64,000 bases of DNA, from contig OX578286.1 in assembly GCA_951217055.1 (NCBI GenBank), positions 30,510,720 through 30,574,719 of the forward strand, in the 5' to 3' direction. The first letter of the stretch is position 1; the number at the start of each line of letters is the position of its first letter. Shown here in pieces: positions 1-36,539 of this stretch. The notes beneath the pieces were generated by a model. It was not told the origin of the DNA. It saw nothing but the letters and a program-made list of their open reading frames with translations, and did not search any database. The translations under genes were made by a program, and so were the position numbers. This DNA is from Gerris lacustris (Eukaryota > Arthropoda > Insecta > Hemiptera > Gerridae).

Positions 1-8
1 TATTCGCT

Positions 9-24623
<24,615 letters not shown>

Positions 24624-24920
24624 ACCTAACTTATACCGTCTTATCAAATGCCTTAAACAAGTCCAGTTTGTTTAATAATGTTTTAAAATTCCTTTACATT
24701 CTTTGAAATTATTATTCATTTTATTTTAAATTAAAAAAAAAAAATCTGTCTTAAAGCAGATGCAGTTTTTGAAAGTGTTCTAATTCCTTAGTTTAGGTCA
24801 TTTATTGTTGTGTCAATCATCCATTGTTTAGCAATGGATATTGTTCTTAATGCAGACAGAGAAGTCTTTTCTGATAAACCAAGATTTCCTCTTGGAATTC
24901 TAGGCTCTATTCAAAGGGAA

Positions 24921-25430
24921 GGTTGATAAGAAAAGAAAACACTTTTACTTGTTCAATAATTTTATAGTCAAACCATAAATATATTTTGACTTACATACCG
25001 GTTTCGTCTTATTCAGTCATCGTCAGTGTAATGATAATTTTACTAGTTAGGAATAGTATATAAAGGTTAAAGGACGAGGGGTTTGGGGTACATGGTGTGG
25101 GAGGGGGAGGTCGGTAGTTGGGTATCGGCAAAAGAGGAATTATCTCCGCGTCTAGGATCAGAGGAGTTGGGATTATTGCGGTGGAATTTCACCCTCATTG
25201 TACCTGGATTGATAACTTTCTAGCAAATTTTACATGTTTAACTAAAAAAAAAAAACACAAATAATACATTTCAATAAATATGATAACATTGGTGATCTAA
25301 AATGGGAGGTGGCTGAATAAGTCGAATGACTGAATAAGTCGAAACCGGTATGTAAGTCAAAATATATTTATGGTTTGACGATAAAATTATTGAACAAGTA
25401 AAAGTGTTTTCTTTTCTTATCAACCTTCAC
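24921..25430. mobile_element. 510-bp foldback element with about 100-bp inverted arms
   Basis: GAAGGTTGATAAGAAAAG at left and CTTTTCTTATCAACCTTC at right begin arms that pair for about 105 bases, including CATAAATATATTTTGACTTA and the GGTTTCG box. The inner ends carry the CTGACGA-hairpin-GAAAC motif, intact on the left minus strand (25001-25026) and partly lost on the right. No coding sequence. Confidence 0.88.
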
Positions 25431-25499
25431 TATGAGTAAATACCATAAAATCTCAATCAATACTACTAACTTCTATTCAAAGGTCTCATTCAAAGACTT

Positions 25500-26009
25500 A
25501 TTCCCAGCTGCGGTTCTACAGAGTTTCGTTTTGGGTTCTATGAAAATCTGGCAAGACAGAGAGAAAAATACACAAAATAAGTAAACCAAGAAACAAACTA
25601 AACCAACAAATAAGCAAACAGAAATCAAAACAGACAAAGAAACAAAATAAAGAAAAACATTAAAAGAACAGAAAAACAACCTAACAAAGAAAAAAGCTAA
25701 TAAAAAAAAACTAGCAAAAAAACAAGCAAACAGACAAAAAAAAAATAACAAATAAAAAAGCTAACAAAGAAACAAGCAAACAGACCTACAACTGAACAAA
25801 GAAACAAAAAGAACTACTGAACAAAGAAAAAAGCTAACATAAAACTTACAAGAAAACTAACAAACTAGCAAACAGACAAACAAACTAACAAAGAAAGAAA
25901 ATATAGAAGCAAACAGAAATACAGTATACAATCAAACTTATATCTACACTACATTCAAACTTGTACATATATAATTATAATTTAAAATAATTATTTTATT
26001 TGCTTATTG

Positions 26010-26040
<31 letters not shown>
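25500..26040 (+). repeat. A-rich low-complexity block ending in a poly(A) tract
   Basis: Imperfect AACAAACAGACAAA and AACAAAGAAAC phrases fill 25550-25930. An unbroken A run of about 26 lies at 26010-26035. The minus-strand open frame of Phe/Leu/Val-rich peptide here is an artefact of composition. Confidence 0.85.
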
Positions 26041-26935
26041 CTTTGTGAGACCTCGCGTATTGAAAAATTTAAATATAGTTTATTCAAAGAAATTATGTAT
26101 TTTAATTTGTTAATGACTTGGTTTTTAATTTATTATTATATGTTTGTTGTATTATTTGTCTGTGAGTGTGTGATTGGTTATTTCTATATTGGATAAAGGT
26201 TTATGGAAATTAAAAGAAAAAAAAAAATTATTATTATTGTTTTAAAGCTGAGTTTTTTTATTATTATGTTTATTGAATTTTTACCTTTTTAATGTACTCA
26301 ATTATGTATATTGTATTTAGAGTAGTGTTAATGTCGACACATAAATTGTTGATAAGTGTTCATATTTTAAGGTTTACATTATAAAAAAAAGTGGTGTTTA
26401 TTTGTCTGTGGTCTGTCCAGATGTTTGAAGCCTGAACCACTGAACCAATAATGAAATAGGTTACAGAAAAAACTCAAATTACGAAATTTTGGGCTATAAT
26501 TTTCTGCCAAAAATAAAAGTTTTAAATTTTATTGATAATACATAGTTACTTGTATACTCATATGTAGTTATTTTAAGTATTGACCATAAGTTAGAATAAA
26601 ATCTGAATTTTTTATTTTGTTATGTTTGGCCTATGTAACAAAAGTAGGCACTTCTTTAGACTGTTACTCCCCTTATAAAATAAAACATAGGGGAGTTACA
26701 ATCTGAAGAAATACCCAAAAGTAAATGCACATTAAAATTGACTTATGAATTAGTTAAGGGAACAATCAAAATTTGTAAGTTGATCTTTTTAGATATGCAT
26801 ATTTTGTAAGGTCATACCTCAAGGATTAATTTAGAAATAAGTTAGCTCTTTTAAGGGAGCTAACCCTCTAAAAACTATGAAACTAATTTCTCTTTAAGAA
26901 ATTTTATTAAAAATAAAAATAAAATATACATTTGT
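26040..26935. other. Intergenic AT-rich sequence with a minimal hAT MITE
   Basis: The only recognised item is a 69-bp palindromic remnant of the GGYACTTC MITE family at 26647-26715 (both ends present, interior gone). The phrase GAAGCCTGAACCACTGAACC near 26427 resembles the R3 family. Confidence 0.7.
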
Positions 26936-26936
26936 T

Positions 26937-27800
26937 TTAGCTTACCTTATAGTCCAGGAGATAGCGTGCAAAAAAGTGTCTGAAAAACATCAAGCTAGAA
27001 TTTTGTGCATAAGTAAATCTTTTAGTGCCTTTTAAGAATATGTGGTGGCTAAGTTCATCTGCGGGACATAACTTGGAAATAGGCATTTGAAAAAACAAAC
27101 CAGTGGAGAGCGGCCATATCCCGCCCATTTCGATGGACTATGTGATTTTCATGATCCTGACTACAAATTAGTTAGTAGACCAAATATCAATTTGATGTTA
27201 GTATGTCACTTGATAGGTGACCAGTTTGATTAAGACTAACATTTGAATAACTAGTAATAGTAGTAGTCTAGTACTTTCTTCTAGAACGGGTAGGAAACCT
27301 TGCAATTAGGCCATCACTTAGGCCCTTTTTTACGCCCCGCAGTAGAGAGTTCCAACCACTTCACACATCATACCTCTGTACATAGTACCGCTGAAGCGAG
27401 TATGATGTGATAATAGTGAGCCATATAAATCAGAGCGTCACGGCGAGGAATCGAACCCCATCTCGTTCCATCATGATTCAGTGATGTCCGAGCAGACGTG
27501 GTTTAACCCACACGGCCACGCTGGCTCTCTACATTTGAATAACTAATCTATCAAGAAACAAATAAACATCAATTGGATTTTTGGTCTACTAACTAATTTT
27601 TTACTCAGAAACATGAAAATCACATTGTCCACCAAAATGGGCTCTCCACTGATTTGTTTTTTTCAAATGCCTATTGCCAAGCTATGTCCCACAGATGAAC
27701 TTAGCCGACTACATATTCGTAAAATGCACAAAAAGATTTACTTATACACAAAATCTTTATTTATCTTTATTTTAATCAGATACTCTTTTGCAGGTAATTT
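26937..27800. repeat. Inverted pair of one repeat around a SINE
   Basis: 26937-27240 and 27590-27800 are inverted copies of one repeat (GGCATTTGAAAAAACAAACC against GATTTGTTTTTTTCAAATGC). A third copy, broken by its own SINE, lies at 21120-21700. Between the pair sits the reverse SINE at 27283-27532. Confidence 0.8.
27283..27532 (-). mobile_element. tRNA-derived SINE, reverse copy
   Basis: It is the complement of the 21365 SINE: the B box reads GGAATCGAACCCC (27448-27460) on the plus strand, with GTGGTTTAACCCACACGGCC for the head at 27496-27515. It ends at CTACATTTGAAT. Confidence 0.82.
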
Positions 27801-28256
27801 CCTGAACTATTGCACTTATAAGAAAAATTGCTGGATATCTACAATATATCATTTCAATATTATTTTTTCAAAAAACTAATTGTATTATTATTATTCCAAA
27901 TACTATGAAATACCATTTAAAATATATTATTATTTAAAATCACATTATTTTTTAATTTACAACAAGTAACAGATTTACAAAATAATAACTTTTATTTAAG
28001 CAATAAATTATTAATATGCTTTATAATGTAAGTTTCACAACAGTATGTATTTTTTATTTATTTATATTCATCAACTTCTTATGAATAAGACCATATTTTT
28101 ACTGCTTTTTATTTAATTACATGAAATATGTATTTTTTATGTAGCGAAATTTCTTTGTAACAAATTTGATTTATGGAACATGGAACCACCAATTTTGATG
28201 TATTAGAGGTTCCACTGTATTATGCTTTTGCTCAAAAATTTGATCAAATTTTAATA

Positions 28257-28309
28257 GTGTCGTGGTAGATCCTTTTAGGGTATTACCCTAAAAGGATCTA
28301 CCACGACAC
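28257..28309. repeat. 53-bp near-perfect palindrome
   Basis: Two 26-base arms (GTGTCGTGGTAGATCCTTTT then AGGGTA, and the exact complement) surround a single T. The surrounding 28320-29120 is simple AT-rich sequence with a G tract at 28415-28428 and many TTATTATTA runs. Confidence 0.95.
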
Positions 28310-29125
28310 ACTATAAAAGTATTACAAAGGGTACCTTTTTGGATTAGATCAAATTTCAAATTTCTGATCTCGTTATTTGTACTTAATGGCATTATCTTCA
28401 CTTACCTTTTTTTTGGGGGGGGGGGGGGCTTTAATGATATTTAATTTTAATTGAATTTAATTATTCATTGTAATCAAACAAGTAAATAATTATATTTGTT
28501 GCTTTTTGGTCTTAAGGAAAAAATAAAACGGTCCCTTTTACCAAAAAGCAACAAATGTAAACGATACAAGGAAACAACTACTCTACTTACTATGTAAATA
28601 ATTATTATTATTTGATGTAATTTTTTAGTTATATTTTTATTGGTCTTTAAATATATATTTTATTTAATTGATCTCTAATAACATACAGATTTCTATGAAT
28701 TTTATATTTTATTATTATTATCTTTTAACTTGCTATAATATTATAGTTAATATACTTTTTTATTTTTGTTTACTTTTTTTAGTCCTGATTTATTATTATT
28801 ATTACTTTTTTTTTAAACTTATACTTAGTTTATATGGATTGTATTATTATTATTATTTTTTTTTTACATACTTTTTAGGGATTAAATTAAGTATTTTTTT
28901 TAGGGTTTGAAGAAAACAGATTATAATTCAAGAGTTATAAAATAAGAATAGGTTTCAAATTAGTAGGTTATATAGAGAAATAGGTTTATAGTACAGCCAA
29001 AGTATGAATTTAACACATAAGTGCCGTAGAAATGGGAAATATATATCCGACCATGATTCACTTTAAAGGCCTATAAAAAATGTTTAACTCCAGAAATTAA
29101 TTTTTATCTTATTAATATCAAAGCC

Positions 29126-29838
29126 ATATGAGGAGCTTAGTATCAAGGACGGACAAGAGCACTTTTCAAAATTTTATAGGAGAGCCGAAAAACTGTAGCT
29201 CAAATTCTACAGGTGCTAGAGCAATGATTTTTTTTCTGTAGATTCTTAATTGACTCAAAACTAGTTAGAAGGACTGAAAGCGTGAATTTCTTTGATATTT
29301 TAGCTGCTAAATGGAGTTAAAAAGTGGAGTTGTCCGCTTTTGAAACAAAAACAAGGTTTTGTCCGTTTTTGAAGCAAAAAGACATTGAAAATAATGGTTA
29401 CAATAATAATATTGGAGAAATAATTTTTTTTTCACATTTTTCAGAGTTCTTAGGGGGTAGTGCCCCCAAATTTAGAGCTAAAATTGATTTCTCGATTTCC
29501 CCTCGGGGTATCATTTTTCTAAACATGTATGACAAAATGGTAGGAGTAGGTATTCAGATGCTAAAGCCCGCAGTACATCAAAGGACTGAGTTAGAAAACT
29601 GCAGCCTCCTGATTGGCTGTTTCGGTTATGTCCATTTTTGAAGCAAAACGTGAGTTGACTTGTCCATATTTGAAACAAAACTACAAATATTATTGCATTT
29701 TTACCCCTTGTCTGGTCGTTTTTTATGCAAATGGATAGCAGAATCTGGTGCAGCAGCCAAAAATCTATAAGAAACTATCAATAACTGAAATTCGGAAAAA
29801 ATGTCGAATGTCCGTCTTTGATACTAGGCTCCTCATAT
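29126..29838. mobile_element. 713-bp inverted-terminal repeat element R6
   Basis: ATATGAGGAGCTTAGTATCA at left and TGATACTAGGCTCCTCATAT at right are inverted. The interior contains a reverse R3 fragment (29420-29540, GGGGGTAGTGCCCCCAAATT) and TTTTGAAGCAAAA phrases. No coding sequence is recognised. Confidence 0.75.
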
Positions 29839-29889
29839 AATGATTTGTTTTGCATTATGTGTATGTTATGGAAGAGTGGTTTTAGACTA

Positions 29890-29975
29890 AGAGTGCACCT
29901 TAATGCTGCAGAGTGCACCTTAATGCTGCGGAGTGCACCTTAATGCTGTGGAGCGCACCTTAATGTACCTTAATG
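29890..29975 (+). repeat. 21-bp tandem repeat, 4 copies
   Basis: GAGTGCACCTTAATGCTGC is repeated four times with small changes, and a shortened unit follows. Confidence 0.88.
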
Positions 29976-30182
29976 TGCACCTGGTTGCTTGTAAACCATC
30001 TTCATGCAACTATTTGACCAAAAAATGCAGGGGTTTACACACTGGGTTTTATGAAACTCTAGCTTCATAGTTTGCAAGAAACTAGTTTCATTAGTTGGTA
30101 GAAACTAGGTTTCAAGGAATCTATAAAAACTATGGGATGAAACTCTAGTTTTGTGTTAAGGGGAGTAACAATCTAAAATAGA

Positions 30183-30752
30183 CTGCCAATTTGTGTGGCA
30201 CATAGCTTCCTCGCATCCTGACATGTACTTTATTGTTATATCAACATAAAAATTATTGTTATATTACTTTATTGTTTATTGTGTAAAAACTATTAATAGT
30301 TTTAGTGATCTTTAACACTTCATACAGGTGTCGCTGTTGGTTTTACTAAAAAATTGTATTTGAAAAAAATGTTTGTCTCATTGAATAGATGAAGTTAAAT
30401 TTTTTTCCCGATCTAAAATCCCAATTTTAAATTTGAAGTTCACGTTTACGCGAGCGTTGCTCGTGAACGGTTCGACGGACAACACTGTCCAACGAACTCG
30501 TCCTAGGCATTAGTAAAATGAACATGTCTACCAAATTTCATCAATATCGGTCGACATTTACTCAAGTTATCGTCGCACGTTTCATAATTCGCGGACACAC
30601 AGACCGACAGACAGACAGACACGATACCAAAAATGTTCCCTGATGTCTGAAACGGATTTCTGTCTTGGAATTTTTAAAATCGGAGGCATAAAAGTTTTTC
30701 GTTCTCAAAAGTGAACACAATGCTTCCGTTACCTTCGGTAAGCTCGGAAGCA
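30183..30752 (-). repeat. Interspersed repeat R1, reverse copy
   Basis: It begins GTGGCACATAGCTTCCTCG (the R1 tail complement), carries GACAGACAGACAGAC near 30607 and CTGAAACGGATTTCTGTC, and ends CTTCGGTAAGCTCGGAAGC. Confidence 0.8.
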
Positions 30753-30764
30753 AAAAGGTGTGCG

Positions 30765-30854
30765 GAATGTTCTTCTTTAGACTGTTACTCCCCTTATAAA
30801 AACAGAAGTGTGATATTCCTTTGTCCCAAATTACATTAGATTATACATCCCTTT
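30765..30854 (+). mobile_element. Half of a GGYACTTC hAT MITE, cut by repeat R4
   Basis: TTCTTTAGACTGTTACTCCC through AAACAGAAGTGTGATATTCC and ATTATACATCCC match the family up to 30854. There the TAGGGTCCG end of R4 begins. Confidence 0.75.
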
Positions 30855-31536
30855 TTAGGGTCCGTAGGCAAAACCAAGGACCCTTATATTTTCCTGCGTG
30901 TGTCTGTCCGTTCGTCGTCTCACATGCTCTCACAGCTACACCTTTCATCCGATCACTTTGAAATGTGGCATGTATGTGTCTTGTACCTACCCACATATTT
31001 TAAAAATATAGCGACTTAAAAAAAATATTTTTCAAAAAAATTAGGGTAAAAAAACTTAAGGGTTAACATTTTTTTATTTTTTTTCAACACCGTGAGGGGT
31101 ATCATATGAAAGGGTATGTCGAGCTGATAACAAAAATATGTAATTCTTTGGATATAACTTTGATAGGGCGAGCGTAGGCAAGTTTGAAGTGGTTGTGAAA
31201 CGTGTCCCCTCCTCTGTCTCTCTTATGTGAAGTGAAAAAATTCCTGAACATTCTTCGACCAAAAGTAAAGATACCACTTTTTATTTTATTTTTTATTGAC
31301 AAAATACTTTTTTTTTTTTAATTATGGTTTTTTCGATGTATTTATATGGTTGTAGTCCGGTTCTGTGGCAAAAAATACTTTATCAGAGTGTGCTTTGAGA
31401 ATATCAGACCCTTAGAATAGTTCAAAGTAAGCTTTTTAGCATTTTAAAAAAACACTGTTTATACACTTTATAGTTAAACACTATATAGTGTGGCCTACGG
31501 ACCCTCGCTGTGTGCTGACTAGCACACACTTGACCT
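30855..31536 (+). mobile_element. Interspersed element R4, forward copy
   Basis: The left end is TAGGGTCCGTAGGCAAAACC. The right end contains GCCTACGGACCCTCG and a small palindrome (GTGTGCTGACTAGCACACAC). A reverse copy is at 55288-56008. Both copies retain a similar open stretch (SHKRDRGG..TFH.HFKLA) on the strand opposite to the element as written, but nothing shows that it is translated. Confidence 0.78.
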
Positions 31537-31559
31537 GTTTATTTATAGTAATTTCTAGA

Positions 31560-32437
31560 TATGTTTAGTTATCATTTAAGTAGATTTTTCAGTAATTTGG
31601 CACTAATAAGTGAATAAATTAATAATTTCTTTTCTTATATTAATTTGTTAATATTGAAAAATAATTATTAAATTTGAAGTAATCACTTTATTAAAAAGTA
31701 TGTGGAGTAAAATATTTTTAAAGCTTAAAATCTAGTCATTGCCCAATAATTTAATTGAGAAATTTTATATAAAAAAAAAGGATAGATTATATCAATATAA
31801 CTTGAAATCTGTAAGAATTAAACTATTATTATTATTATTTATTACTATTCAGATCAAATAAAAGGGTTATATCCTCTTCATTTAATTAAAAGTGATAGAT
31901 TCAAGAATGATAAAATTTAGTTTTACATCCTGTTATTTCTTTATTTAATAAATCATATGTTGTTTACATAGGTTTTGATAATAATAGTTCTTATCAGAAA
32001 TTACATATATAAAGCCAGGTTTACATGATCAAAATTTAGTTAAACTAAGTCAGCTTTGACTCTACTTTGATGGTACTTGGATCGTGTAAACAGATTATCA
32101 AAGTCAACTTGGACGGGCCCCAACTTTTTTTTTTATCGAAACCAAAAATGGCGCCCACCTGACAAATTATGAGAACTAGTTTTTTAAAAAAAAGTCTAAG
32201 ATGTGAGGATGTGCTGGGTTTTGTTTGCAAGAAAGTTATATAACACCACTGTTCTAAAACTTAATAAGTACAAATTTAACTGGAAAGTTCTAGAGGGAAA
32301 ATCATTCCACACAATCTATCTTAGCCTCTACTTTATAGTGTATCAAAGTTCCACTACTGGGATTGTGTAAACCATGCTTAACACATTAAATATAGGTATT
32401 CATTACATCCCTTCATGTAAAGTGATAGACAAGTTGT
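31560..32437. other. Intergenic AT-rich sequence, nothing recognised
   Basis: Simple AT-rich DNA. A hyphenated inverted phrase (TAAACTAAGTCAGCTTTGAC and ATCAAAGTCAACTTGGAC, 32040-32115) is the only structure I note. Confidence 0.55.
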
Positions 32438-32540
32438 ACAGTAGAGTCTCGCCTATCTGGATTTGATGGTGCCGGGAACTGTCTAGATTCAGCGGTTCCC
32501 AAACTGTGGTACACGTACCACTTGTGTTAGTCCATTTAAA
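32438..32540 (+). mobile_element. Fragments of a pogo-like end and a hAT-like end
   Basis: CAGTAGAGTCTCGCCTATCT at 32440 is a pogo/Tigger-type terminus. CAGCGGTTCCCAAACTGTGG at 32484 is a typical hAT terminus (known of many animal hAT families). Neither partner end is identified nearby. Confidence 0.6.
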
Positions 32541-33385
32541 GTTGATTTCTTTGTTTCGACTTTTGTCCATAACATAATTCTGAGGTCATGCTCAATATGA
32601 TTTCCTGAGATTGTTTCATACTTCTAAATTATATGCCAGATATAAAAGCTCAAAATAATAAAAAAAAAAAAAAAATGTTTCCGTCTTCACCCTTTTCCTA
32701 AATTATTACTGTTCTTTTGTTTTATTTAATGCTTGATTCTAACTTAAAATATTTTTGAAATCAAACTTTCATCTTATTCATTATTTTTTGAAACTTATAT
32801 CTTGAACTTTAATATTTTATCTTTTTGGATGTTTAATATTTTATACCTTTTTTCTTGAAATTCTTGACCTCCTATTATAATTTTACTAATTAAAACATAC
32901 TTATTATTATGACTGTAATAATTTTTGAAAACTTGTATACACTATTTCAAATCGTGAAAAGTATACCATACAAATTGTTATTTACATTCATGTATCTGTA
33001 TACTAGAAAAAAAGAGAAATATTTTAAAAAATAATTGGAAGCAATATTTAGGATGATAAAATGTGTAAGAGATGAAGTAAGAATAACTGTTTAAATATAT
33101 TAGTATTTATGTATAAGGCCAATAGATGATGTTTCATATTTGAACCCTTAAGTGCTTAATCCTTACCTATTGCACCCTCCTTAGGCAGGCTCTGATTTGA
33201 AGTATATCTTGTCCCCTGGGCCATCTTATACGCCGGGGAAGTGTGACGTCACTTACGTAAAAAAAGTGTGTGTTGTTACGTTGGCTAAGCTGCCGTGGCT
33301 CATAACAAACAATGTACTTCTGGGGTTTATCAGTGCTGTTTTATTTTATTTTTTTTTTTTAATCAATTATTTGTATTATCATCTA

Positions 33386-33645
33386 TAATGTATACATTTA
33401 TTGGCTTATTAATGATGTTACTGATATATGAAGGTTAAAAACAGTTAAAAAAGCTTTTAATTGAGTAAAAAGAGCACATCTGTGAGTAAGTTATTTTACA
33501 TCTTCTTTGAGTTATTTGTGAGAATTATTTGTTTTATCATCTATAATGTATACATTTGTTGGCTTATTAATGATGTTACTAATATATGATAAGGTTAAAA
33601 ACGGTTAAAAAAGCTTTTAATAGAATAAAAAGAGGACAAAACTAT
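33386..33645 (+). repeat. Tandem duplication inside a GC-richer repeat (33180-33985)
   Basis: TATAATGTATACATTTATTG, GGCTTATTAATGATGTTACT and AAAAAAGCTTTTAAT occur twice, about 160 bases apart. The flanks carry GTGACGTCACTTACG (33242) and ATGACGTCACAGAAACC (33727), and GCAGGCTCTGA and TCAGCGCCTGC as possible outer ends. I think this is one degenerate transposon. Its class is unknown. Confidence 0.65.
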
Positions 33646-34236
33646 AAAATGCTTACAGAACTCTAGTAAACAATGGTTTTTTATGAGCCAGAAAAGATAA
33701 CCTGACGAAAAATCGTGGAGGGCGCATGACGTCACAGAAACCTTTGTCACTTTTACGTAACCTCTCTGACGCGACGTATAGGCACCCTAAATGTTTGGCC
33801 TTGAGCGAGGGTGTGGGTAGTTTTTGATGCCATAAAGAGCTGATAAGCAAAAAAAGTTGGCAATTTCAATTTTTCACTTCTGTTCTTTCCTTCTCAGAAG
33901 ATTTTGGTGCCCCTCCATAACCGGTGCCCTAGCCAAATGCTTAGTCTGCCTATTGGTAAATCAGCGCCTGCTCTTGGACTGACAATAGGGTTAAAACTAT
34001 GAATAATTTTAACAATATACATTTTTTAATTCAAATATTTTATCAAATTTTAAATTATTTATGTAGATTTATTTATAAACTTGTTAAATTTCACGTTGCA
34101 TTATCTTTAAATATGTGTTTTATTGCGTTTATTAATAAATTATAAGTAAAAATTAAAAGTTCTTTCCCTAACAATATTTTTGTTGAAATTTACTCAGCGT
34201 TTAGAAAAACAATAAAATTAAAAGTAACAAAATTTG

Positions 34237-34473
34237 GGCATTTCTTTAGAGTGTTACTCCTCTTTTAAAAAATCAGAGGGGAGTAACAATCTAAGGAAAG
34301 TGTACGGAATGTTCGTCTTTAGACTGTTACTCCCCTTATAAAAACAGAAGTGGGATATTCCTTTGTCACAAAGTACATTGGACTGAACATCCCTTTTTCT
34401 TAATAGTTATTTAGTCAACGTCATTTTTTTCATTCTAAAACAACATAGGGGAGTAACAATCTAAAGAAGTACC
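34237..34473 (+). mobile_element. hAT MITE (GGYACTTC family), intergenic copy
   Basis: The ends are GGCATTTCTTTAGAGTGTTA and GTAACAATCTAAAGAAGTACC. The interior has the short hairpin plus GTACGGAATGTTCG junction typical of the long form of this family. Confidence 0.88.
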
Positions 34474-34881
34474 AAAAATTAAACCAGTTTATTATCATAA
34501 TGCTTTTTTTGATCATTGTCAATCATTGATTAAATTCAAAATTTATAAATTCTTTAATTAAATATTAGCTATTTTGATTTTTAAATGATAAAACTAATCA
34601 CATTTTGTGCTTTTTGTTTTATAATAACTATATATAAGTGTACGAACAATAAAAAAATAGATTATTATTTTTTAATTTAAATATTAATTTAAACACATTA
34701 AAAATCTGATCTTCTATAACTTTGTTGAAATAAAAAAAAATTATAATAAATATGCTTTATGACATTTCACTTAATTAAAATATCAAATTTCACCAAATAA
34801 TAATAATAAGTAAAATAATACAATAAAGCGAAAACACAACTAAGTTTATAAAGGATTATATATTAGACTATTATGAAATTT

Positions 34882-35136
34882 CAGCCAAAAGGTTGGATCA
34901 GGGGTGGGAAAATGCGGTGCTTTGTTGGGTTCCCATTGAAAATTTAAATCTTAAATTAAATTTATTTAAATGCATCAAACCAAAAGCTTTATAGTCAGGC
35001 GGTCACCCATATATCTACTGAGTACGCCCGATGCTGCTTCACTTGACTGAAAGCCAACTGTTCTTCCCTACCTAGGCTCCTAGGCCCCCCATAAAAAAAT
35101 CATTGTCTATACCAACTTTTTGGCTGATTTTAACAT
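34882..35136 (-). repeat. 5S rRNA-like segment inside a short inverted repeat
   Basis: On the minus strand 34996-35066 reads GTGAAGCAGCATCGGGCGTA and TATGGGTGACCGCCTG, matching the internal promoter and 3' half of animal 5S rRNA (AAGTTAAGCAGC.TCGGGC, ATGGG.GACCGCCTG). The unit is bounded by TCAGCCAAAAGGTTGG and CCAACTTTTTGGCTGA. It is a 5S-derived SINE or a 5S pseudogene, not a functional 5S gene, since the 5' half is missing. Confidence 0.7.
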
Positions 35137-35512
35137 TTTAGGCATAGAATCACCTCCTTAAATATTAACATCACATACTGTATAAGTGTAAGAACAATAA
35201 TAATGATAATTTTTAATTAAATATTAATAAATAAATTACAAATCTGTTTTTTATAATTTTGTTGAAATAATTATAAAATTAAATTTGTATAAATAAATTT
35301 ATCACACATTTTTCTTTCTATTTATTAAATTGGGCATTTTTTTAATTACTGTCAATGTCATTTATATTTATCAAATCTTATTATGAGAAAAATGTTTTAA
35401 TTCATTGATATTTATTTTTATTTTTTTCTAGTTTATTTAAATTCCTAATCTGAATCAGTGGTTTTCAAAATTGGGCAAATTAATTAAATTTTATCAAATA
35501 AAAAAAAAAAAT

Positions 35513-35756
35513 TTTTAGATTGTTACTCCCCTTATAAAAAGCCGAAGGAAGTAAAAATCTAAAGAAGGTTTAAGGAATGTTGTTCTTTAGACTGTTACTC
35601 CCCCTATGAAAACAAAAGTGTGATATTCCTTTGTCCCAAAGTACATTGGACAAAACATCCCTTTGTCTTAATAGTTATTTAGACAAAGGAGTGTAGATTT
35701 AATCATATCTTTTGTATTCTAAAAGAAAACAGGGGAGTAACAATCTAAAGAATTAC
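35513..35756 (+). mobile_element. hAT MITE (GGYACTTC family), worn copy
   Basis: TTTAGATTGTTACTCCCCTT at left and GGGGAGTAACAATCTAAAGA at right, with the inner GGACAAAACATCCCTTTGTC phrase. The outermost left bases are eroded in an A tract. Confidence 0.85.
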
Positions 35757-35869
35757 TTAAAAAAATATCTTAGCTGGAGATCACAAAAAGATAACTGACC
35801 TAATGCAATTGTCAACATGCTACCAACTTATCTTAGCTTATCTTAAAATTATGCTTATTGACAATATCC

Positions 35870-36165
35870 TAAACTGTCACGATATTTTAAATCTTACCAT
35901 TTTGTATCAGACTGTCACGATGTTTTAATCTTACCATTTCATATCACGATGCTTTAATCTTACCATTTCTAATCAGACTGTCACGATGTTTTAATCTTAC
36001 CATTTCTAATCAGACTGTCACGATGTTTTAATCTTACCATTTCTAATCTGACTGTCACGATGTTTTAATCTTACCATTTTTAATCTGACTGTCACGATGT
36101 TTTAATCTTATCATTTATTATCACGATGTTTTAATCTTACCACATCTAATCAGACTGCCATAATG
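35870..36165 (+). repeat. 37-bp tandem repeat, about 8 units
   Basis: The unit is CAGACTGTCACGATGTTTTA plus ATCTTACCATTTCTAAT, with several 27-base deleted forms (ATCACGATGTTTTAATC). It sits between TCAGTGGTTTTCAAAATTG (35454) and AATTTTGAGAACCACTGA (36513), which may be the ends of one hAT-like element. Confidence 0.88.
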
Positions 36166-36539
36166 TTTTAAACTAACCTCCTTTAGCCTAATAAATTTGC
36201 ATATATTTTTATGAAGGGTATGTTTCTTTCACTAATTGACAGTACCCGTTGTTAATAGGTTAAACAGAAGTTATCCCAGTTGTTTGTAATAGTACTCAAT
36301 ACTCAAATGCCTCTAACCATATCACTCCCATAATGCTTTTACCAAAACACCTCTAACAAGAGAACTGCCAAAATGCTTTAAATTAACCACAAGAATCCTT
36401 TAATGTATTATATATATATATTAATTTTCTAATGTTTCACTAAAAACCACCTCTAATATATAAAAATAATCCTCCCACAATGCTTTAAAAATTACAAAAT
36501 AATTGATAAATATTTTTAAATTTTGAGAACCACTGATCC

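Noticed and set aside
25473..25751. Minus-strand Phe/Leu/Val-rich 92-codon open frame
   Set aside because: It is composition-driven, from an A-rich low-complexity block on the plus strand.
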